From JAEHDI01 sp035455185 (GTDB taxonomy: Bacteria; Acidobacteriota; Terriglobia; Bryobacterales; Bryobacteraceae): a DNA stretch of 40,744 nucleotides. Under the pieces are notes generated by a model. The model ran no database searches. It was given only the letters and a program-made list of their open reading frames with translations, and was not told the DNA's origin. The position numbers and the translations under genes were made by a program. The DNA lies in assembly GCA_035455185.1 (NCBI GenBank), contig DATIFQ010000415.1:1-40744 (forward strand), in the 5' to 3' direction. This document shows, in pieces, positions 40,033 through 40,744 of the stretch; the stretch's first letter is position 1; every line of letters begins with the position of its first letter.

Positions 40033-40744
40033 CTAGCGTTTCGCGATTGCCTCGCCGGCCTCGATCCGGGCTTTCTCCCACTCGTCGGGGTTGTTCTTCC
40101 AGATTTCGGTGTCGAGGAGGGCTGCCTCGCCGAACGGCCGCTTATAGACAATCCGGTTTACGATGGCGTCGGCGGCGTCCTTGCCGCCGGTTGTCTCCGA
40201 AAGTAGCCAGAAATACTCGTGGTCCTGAAGCCCGCGGCGTTGAGCCTTGAGCCGGATGCTCGGAATCGGTTGCTGGTACCCCATGACCTGCCCGCGGTAG
40301 ATCAACTGACCCGAGCCGTTGTAAGTACGCTGCGGTTCCTTGAAGTTTTCCGCTTCGTACCAGGCGGCGGAGGCGTTCCAATCGAACTCCCACTCCACCC
40401 AACCGGAGCGGTACTTCCAGCCGATCCAGCCGATGGCGCGGTTGACGAGCAGGTCGAGATCGGTGAACGTGTTGGAGCCGCAGCCGGAATTCTTGCGTTG
40501 CTCATAGATCATCGGGCCGTAAAACCAGCTCTCGACGCCGCGCTTGCGGAAATGCTCCATCTTTTCCGCATCCCACGAGACGGTGTGGCAAACCCACAGG
40601 GTGACCACTTCCTGAAGTTTCTCCATCGCCTCCCAGGAATAGCCGCCGTCGATTCGGTACTTGAACCAGTCGCGGCCCATCGCGCTTTGGAGCAGCCGCC
40701 CGTACGAGATCATCTTCTCGTAGGCTTCGTCGTTGTAAGACTCG
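40033..40744 (-). CDS. DUF4091 protein, C-terminal part (runs off the window)
   Basis: The reading frame stays open to the right edge at 40744; the 236 visible residues are the C-terminal end. They read YEKMISYGRLL near the start, then RIDGGYSWEAMEKLQEVVTLWVCHT, IYEQRKNSGCGSNTFTDLDLLVNRAIGWIGWKYRSGWVEWEFDW, and RGLQDHEYFWLLSETTGGKDAADAIVNRIV. This is the pattern of the DUF4091/GH123-like C-terminal domain, found in secreted glycosidase-like proteins. The true start and signal peptide lie outside. It converges on the LamG-like gene with a 5-bp gap; a small AACGC/GCGTT inverted repeat (40026-40040) spans that junction. Confidence 0.75.
   Translation of the reverse strand, partial: ESYNDEAYEKMISYGRLLQSAMGRDWFKYRIDGGYSWEAMEKLQEVVTLWVCHTVSWDAEKMEHFRKRGVESWFYGPMIYEQRKNSGCGSNTFTDLDLLVNRAIGWIGWKYRSGWVEWEFDWNASAAWYEAENFKEPQRTYNGSGQLIYRGQVMGYQQPIPSIRLKAQRRGLQDHEYFWLLSETTGGKDAADAIVNRIVYKRPFGEAALLDTEIWKNNPDEWEKARIEAGEAIAKR

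Noticed and set aside
1..40744. Insertion sequences, phage genes, CRISPR repeats, tRNA or rRNA genes
   Set aside because: No transposase, integrase or repeat-spacer array was found, and no cloverleaf-type sequence was noticed in the gaps. A covariance-model scan would be needed to exclude small RNAs.

Overview
The window looks like a chromosomal segment of an Acidobacteriota bacterium, most likely from the Solibacter/Bryobacter branch. That is an inference from the high G+C content, a very long TonB-dependent receptor with an N-terminal carboxypeptidase-like regulatory domain, an ECF sigma/anti-sigma operon and a set of secreted DUF4832/DUF4091/LamG proteins. No rRNA, tRNA, CRISPR array, insertion sequence or phage gene was seen. 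Coding density is high and no gene-free stretch exceeds 300 bases.

Layout. (1) 1-13407: a small thiS gene on the minus strand faces a 12-gene respiratory complex I operon on the plus strand (nuoA-C-D-E-F-G-H-J-K-L-M-N). Genes overlap or nearly abut, but nuoB and nuoI are absent from their usual places. NuoG carries extra cysteines and NuoH is enlarged. (2) 13411-16014 minus: a membrane protein with a BamE-like domain, a tiny membrane protein, a HAD hydrolase and a Lon-substrate-binding-domain protein. (3) 16075-17974 plus: shikimate kinase and glycerate 2-kinase. (4) 18007-21522 minus: an ECF sigma / zinc-finger anti-sigma operon continuing into three membrane proteins that share one LiaF-like two-helix module, closed by a strong terminator. 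(5) 21697-25005 plus: a flippase-like membrane protein coupled to nrdR, then the primary sigma factor gene rpoD with a good promoter.

(6) 25226-28050 plus: a compact sulfur-transfer operon. It holds a CysM-type cysteine synthase, a JAMM metalloprotease, and one polypeptide joining a ubiquitin-like sulfur carrier, an E1-like adenylyltransferase and a rhodanese. Its promoter carries a perfect 9-bp inverted repeat around the -35 box. The carrier's Gly-Gly is internal, so the neighbouring protease may have to free it; this is the most interesting system in the window. (7) 28085-32597: a TonB-dependent receptor (minus) and a GntR/FCD regulator (plus) diverge from an AT-rich control region with a 17-bp palindrome. 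(8) 32610-35982: thiD and an SDR oxidoreductase (minus), then an Hsp70-like protein (plus). (9) 36007-40744: secreted enzymes, namely polysaccharide deacetylase, DUF4832, M55 D-aminopeptidase, a LamG-like protein and a truncated DUF4091 protein. They probably act on periplasmic or outer-surface glycans and peptides, which fits the receptor upstream.

The functional themes are respiration, envelope homeostasis, sulfur/cysteine metabolism and nutrient uptake. All assignments come from reading motifs and context by eye; no database search was possible.
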